Shown one piece after another: positions 42,191-44,737 of a stretch of DNA of 44,737 bases (positions within the stretch are counted from its first letter, which is position 1; the number at the start of each line of letters is the position of its first letter). The notes beneath the pieces were generated by a model that did not search any database, was not told the DNA's origin, and saw nothing but the letters and a program-made list of their open reading frames with translations. The position numbers were made by a program, and so were the translations under genes. Source of the stretch: Pseudomonadota bacterium (GTDB lineage Bacteria > Pseudomonadota > Alphaproteobacteria > Rhizobiales > Xanthobacteraceae); NCBI GenBank assembly GCA_023449855.1, contig JAEXHR010000091.1, forward strand, positions 1 through 44,737. Reading direction: 5' to 3'.

Positions 42191-43750
42191 ATGAATATCA
42201 CTCAAGGCCTGCGCCGCGTGTTGGCGACCGATCCGGGCGTCATCGCCACCATCGATGGCAAACGCCGCCGCACATGGCGTGAGGTCGGTGACCGCGTCGC
42301 GCGACTTGCCGGCGGACTGCACAAGCTTGGCATCCAACCCAACGACCGCATCGCCGTGCTAATGCTCAATTCCGATCGATATTTCGAGCTCTATCTCGGC
42401 ATAGCCTGGGCTGGCGCTGTGATCGTGCCGACCAATACGCGCTGGAGCCAGGCGGAGATTCTCGACTCCCTCCTCGACTGCCGTGCTTCGGCTGTCGTGG
42501 TTGACAGCGCCTTCGCGGCGATGGGGCTTGAGCTGGCACGGGATGCCAAGCTGACGCTGATCTATGCCGACGACGACACAGGTCCGGCAGAGGCGCGCCA
42601 TTATGACAAGCTTATTGAGACCAGCACGCCGGCACCCGATGCGATGCGCGGGCGCGAAGAGCTCGCCGGCATTTTCTACACCGGCGGTACGACGGGACGT
42701 TCCAAGGGCGTGATGCTGAGCCATGGCAATATCATGAGCAATTCGCTGCATATGATGAGCGAAGGCCTGATCCCGGTTGGCTCGATCTATCTCAACGCGG
42801 CACCGATGTTTCACGTCGCCAATGGCGGCGCCATGTTCACCTCGCTCGCCAATGGCGGCACCAATGTGATCGTGCGCACTTTCAATCCCGAACTGGTGAT
42901 GCAGGCCATCGCCGATGAAAAGGTCACGGCGACGCTGATCGTCCCGACCATGATCCAGATGCTGGTGGATCATCCGTCATTTGCGAATTACGACCTGTCA
43001 TCCCTGAAACAGCTGATGTACGGCGCCTCCCCGATCAACGAGGCTCTGCTCAAGCGCGCGATGAAGGGCCTGCCCAACGCGGAATTTCACCAGCTTTACG
43101 GCATGACCGAACTTTCGCCGCTGGCGACGCATCTGCCATGGGAACAGCATTACAGCCCGGCCGCGGCATCGAAAAACCGCCTGCGCGCCTGCGGCCGCGC
43201 CGCAATCGGCTGTGAGGTTCGCATTGTCGATAACGACCACAAGCCCGTTCCGCATGGTACTGTCGGCGAAGTCGCCGTGCGCGGACAGAACGTGATGATG
43301 GGTTATTGGGAGCGGCCGGAAGAAACCTCCAAGGCCGTCATCGATGGCTGGATGCATACCGGCGACGGCGGCTACATGGACGAAGAAGGTTTTATCTATC
43401 TCGTCGACCGCATGAAGGACATGATCATTTCCGGCGGCGAGAACGTCTATTCCATCGAGGTCGAGAACACGATCACCCAGCATCCGGCCGTGGCGCAATG
43501 TGCCGTGATCGGCATTCCCGATCCGCATTGGGGCGAGACCGTGCATGCTTTCGTCATTCCGAAGCCGGATGCGCAGGTGAATGCGGCAGAGATCATCGCA
43601 TTCTGTCGTGACCGGATTGCGGGCTACAAATGCCCGCGGACGGTCGATGTACGCAGCGAGCCGTTTCCGCTGTCTGGTGCCGGCAAGGTGCTGAAGCGCG
43701 AGCTGAGAAGGCCGTATTGGGAGAATGGCGTGCAGGCGAAGGCGGGATAA
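42191..43750 (+). CDS. Acyl-CoA synthetase (AMP-forming)
   Basis: This 519-residue member of the ANL superfamily activates a carboxylic acid with ATP and CoA. The P-loop-like motif YTGGTTGRSKGVMLSHGN begins at about residue 163. The adenylate motif YGMTELSP is near 305. The hinge region GWMHTGDGGYMDEEGFIYLV and DRMKDMIISGGENVYSIEVE follow, and the catalytic lysine is in SGAGKVLKREL near the C terminus. Length and sequence fit medium- or long-chain fatty-acid ligases of the class often found beside catabolic dehydrogenases. GAGAGGGAATGCC precedes the ATG. It is divergent from the PQQ alcohol dehydrogenase; acid formed after alcohol oxidation could be its substrate, but that is inferred from position alone. 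Confidence 0.94.
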   Translation: MNITQGLRRVLATDPGVIATIDGKRRRTWREVGDRVARLAGGLHKLGIQPNDRIAVLMLNSDRYFELYLGIAWAGAVIVPTNTRWSQAEILDSLLDCRASAVVVDSAFAAMGLELARDAKLTLIYADDDTGPAEARHYDKLIETSTPAPDAMRGREELAGIFYTGGTTGRSKGVMLSHGNIMSNSLHMMSEGLIPVGSIYLNAAPMFHVANGGAMFTSLANGGTNVIVRTFNPELVMQAIADEKVTATLIVPTMIQMLVDHPSFANYDLSSLKQLMYGASPINEALLKRAMKGLPNAEFHQLYGMTELSPLATHLPWEQHYSPAAASKNRLRACGRAAIGCEVRIVDNDHKPVPHGTVGEVAVRGQNVMMGYWERPEETSKAVIDGWMHTGDGGYMDEEGFIYLVDRMKDMIISGGENVYSIEVENTITQHPAVAQCAVIGIPDPHWGETVHAFVIPKPDAQVNAAEIIAFCRDRIAGYKCPRTVDVRSEPFPLSGAGKVLKRELRRPYWENGVQAKAG

Positions 43751-43759
43751 ATTTTCGTC

Positions 43760-43839
43760 GTCATTGCGAGCGCAGCGAAGCAATCCAGAAGGCCACAGCA
43801 AAGACTGGATTGCTTCGTCGCTACGCTCCTCGCAATGAC
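43760..43839. repeat. Palindromic intergenic repeat (GTCATTGCGAGCG family)
   Basis: GTCATTGCGAGCGCAGCGAA opens the element and continues to CAATCCAG at 43788. CTGGATTGCTTCG opens the other arm, which ends CTCCTCGCAATGAC at 43839. It forms a long imperfect hairpin between two convergent genes, where it can serve as a two-way transcript end. This element type is very common in Bradyrhizobium relatives. Confidence 0.8.
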
Positions 43840-43845
43840 AGCGTG

Positions 43846-44646
43846 TTACGGCGCGCCCGTCAGTTCGAACAATTCGCCGTCATAGCCGGCTTCGATCGGA
43901 ATGCGCAGCTGGCGCTTGTCGCCGTCGCGGACGACCACCGGCGTCACGGTCACGATCGTGCTGCCGCGCGCATCGTCCAGCGCGGAGGCGACACTCCCCT
44001 GCTTGCCGAGCTTGATGAGCGTGCGCGTGGTCGGAAACGGCAAGGTGAAACGGCCGGATTCACCGCCTTCGAGCGCCTCGCGCGGCGACAGCCAGATCGA
44101 GTCCGTGGATTCCTTGCCGTCATGCATGCCGACCTGTTCAGGCGGTGCTTCCGCCAGGAAGAACCAGGTGTCGAAGCGCTTCTTCATGCCTTCCGGCGTG
44201 ATCCAGTGCGCATAGGGCACGAGCAGATCGACGGCTGCTTCAAGGTCGTTCTCCACGAGAATATCGGCGAACTTCACCTTGCCTTCGTTCAGTGCATCGC
44301 GATGCTGGTCTGCAATGGCACTCGCCTTCGTCGCCGCGATCAGATCCTTCGATCCACGCGGCCGCGCCAGCAGGATGCGGCTTTCCTCAAAGGTCTCGCG
44401 GATCGCGGCAATGCGGAACGCCAGCGCCTCGGCATCGAGATGATCGCCGCCATCATGCAACTCCGGCCGCTTGGCGATCTCATGATCTCCTGCATCGACG
44501 CTGCCGCCGGGAAACACCAGCGCGCCCGAGGCGAATTCGATCTGATAGTGCCGCACCATCATGAAGACATCGACGGCATCGCTCGCGCCCTTGCGGAGCA
44601 GCAGGATGGTCGAAGCTGGGCGGACGGCGCCGGGCTCATGCGGCAT
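43846..44646 (-). CDS. NUDIX hydrolase (NUDT19-like)
   Basis: This hydrolase of 266 residues has a NUDIX box in an expanded form. GGSVDAGD (about residues 47-54) is separated by an insertion of about 25 residues from AIRETFEESRILLA (about 80-93), which supplies the REx2EE metal ligands. Such an insertion is typical of the NUDT19/RNA pyrophosphohydrolase-like group that can act on CoA esters. The ligand is not determined, but CoA or acyl-CoA hydrolysis would fit the neighbouring acyl-CoA ligase, with which it converges. GGGAG lies 9 nt before the ATG. Confidence 0.88.
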   Translation of the reverse strand: MPHEPGAVRPASTILLLRKGASDAVDVFMMVRHYQIEFASGALVFPGGSVDAGDHEIAKRPELHDGGDHLDAEALAFRIAAIRETFEESRILLARPRGSKDLIAATKASAIADQHRDALNEGKVKFADILVENDLEAAVDLLVPYAHWITPEGMKKRFDTWFFLAEAPPEQVGMHDGKESTDSIWLSPREALEGGESGRFTLPFPTTRTLIKLGKQGSVASALDDARGSTIVTVTPVVVRDGDKRQLRIPIEAGYDGELFELTGAP

Positions 44647-44705
44647 TGAGGTTCACTCCCTATCGGCATTCTGCGATGCCCGTTGTTTGTCTCGGAGCGT
44701 ATGTT

Positions 44706-44736
44706 GGGGTTTTGGGGGCGGGATGTCCAAAACCCC
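44706..44736. repeat. Short inverted repeat at the window end
   Basis: GGGGTTTTGG (44706-44715) is the exact complement of CCAAAACCCC (44727-44736), with an 11-nt loop. It lies upstream of the NUDIX gene. Its right side is cut by the window end, so nothing more can be said. Confidence 0.5.
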
Positions 44737-44737
44737 C

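Noticed and set aside
1..44737. Possible circular molecule, because both ends carry runs of C after AA
   Set aside because: The shared end is only about seven low-complexity bases, and the genes are ordinary chromosomal ones.

Overview
The window is GC-rich, alphaproteobacterial chromosomal DNA. It most likely comes from the Bradyrhizobium/Rhodopseudomonas/Afipia/Tardiphaga group (Bradyrhizobiaceae, sensu lato). The best marker is a 14-codon gene at 36374-36418 with a GTG start, preceded by a 17-nt Shine-Dalgarno sequence, a sigma-70 promoter and a terminator. This matches the published Bradyrhizobiaceae small mRNA gene rreB. Fused TRAP-TAXI permeases, many acyl-CoA genes and several families of short palindromic intergenic repeats fit the same assignment. 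No phage, insertion sequence, CRISPR array or replication origin was seen.

Layout. (1) 124-4860, leftward: a valine-degradation operon (mmsA, isobutyryl-CoA dehydrogenase, 3-hydroxyisobutyryl-CoA hydrolase, mmsB). (2) 5201-10712: a TetR regulator divergent from enoyl-CoA hydratase, thiolase, an MFS carrier and a FabF-like ketosynthase. Two copies of ATGAT-N4-ATCAT mark likely TetR operators. (3) 10722-16962: an acyl-CoA carboxylase beta subunit and an IclR regulator, overlapping and leftward, divergent from a TAXI-TRAP carboxylate uptake system. An IclR-box-like palindrome lies between them. (4) 17085-21113: a ClpP-like secreted protein, threonine dehydratase, an O-antigen-ligase-like membrane protein and tRNA-Arg(UCG).

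(5) 21350-34951, leftward, is the most striking region. It encodes a membrane-anchored STN/TonB-C-like protein, an ECF sigma factor, a FecR anti-sigma factor and an 11-kb filamentous-haemagglutinin gene (about 3,700 residues). The layout resembles cell-surface signalling systems such as VreA-VreI-VreR of Pseudomonas aeruginosa, in which the sensor has a signalling domain but no receptor barrel and a two-partner-secretion exoprotein is among the outputs. No TpsB transporter gene is in the window.

(6) 35220-36935: small genes, namely a PilZ protein, two conserved hypotheticals, rreB and a GrlR-like protein. (7) 36967-44646: an orphan PAS histidine kinase, a PQQ- and haem-containing alcohol dehydrogenase, a divergent acyl-CoA ligase and a NUDIX hydrolase.

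Overall this is a catabolic region for branched-chain and other acyl-CoA substrates, with local regulators, next to a large surface-protein locus that carries its own sigma factor circuit. Functions are read from motifs and remembered families; no database search was possible.
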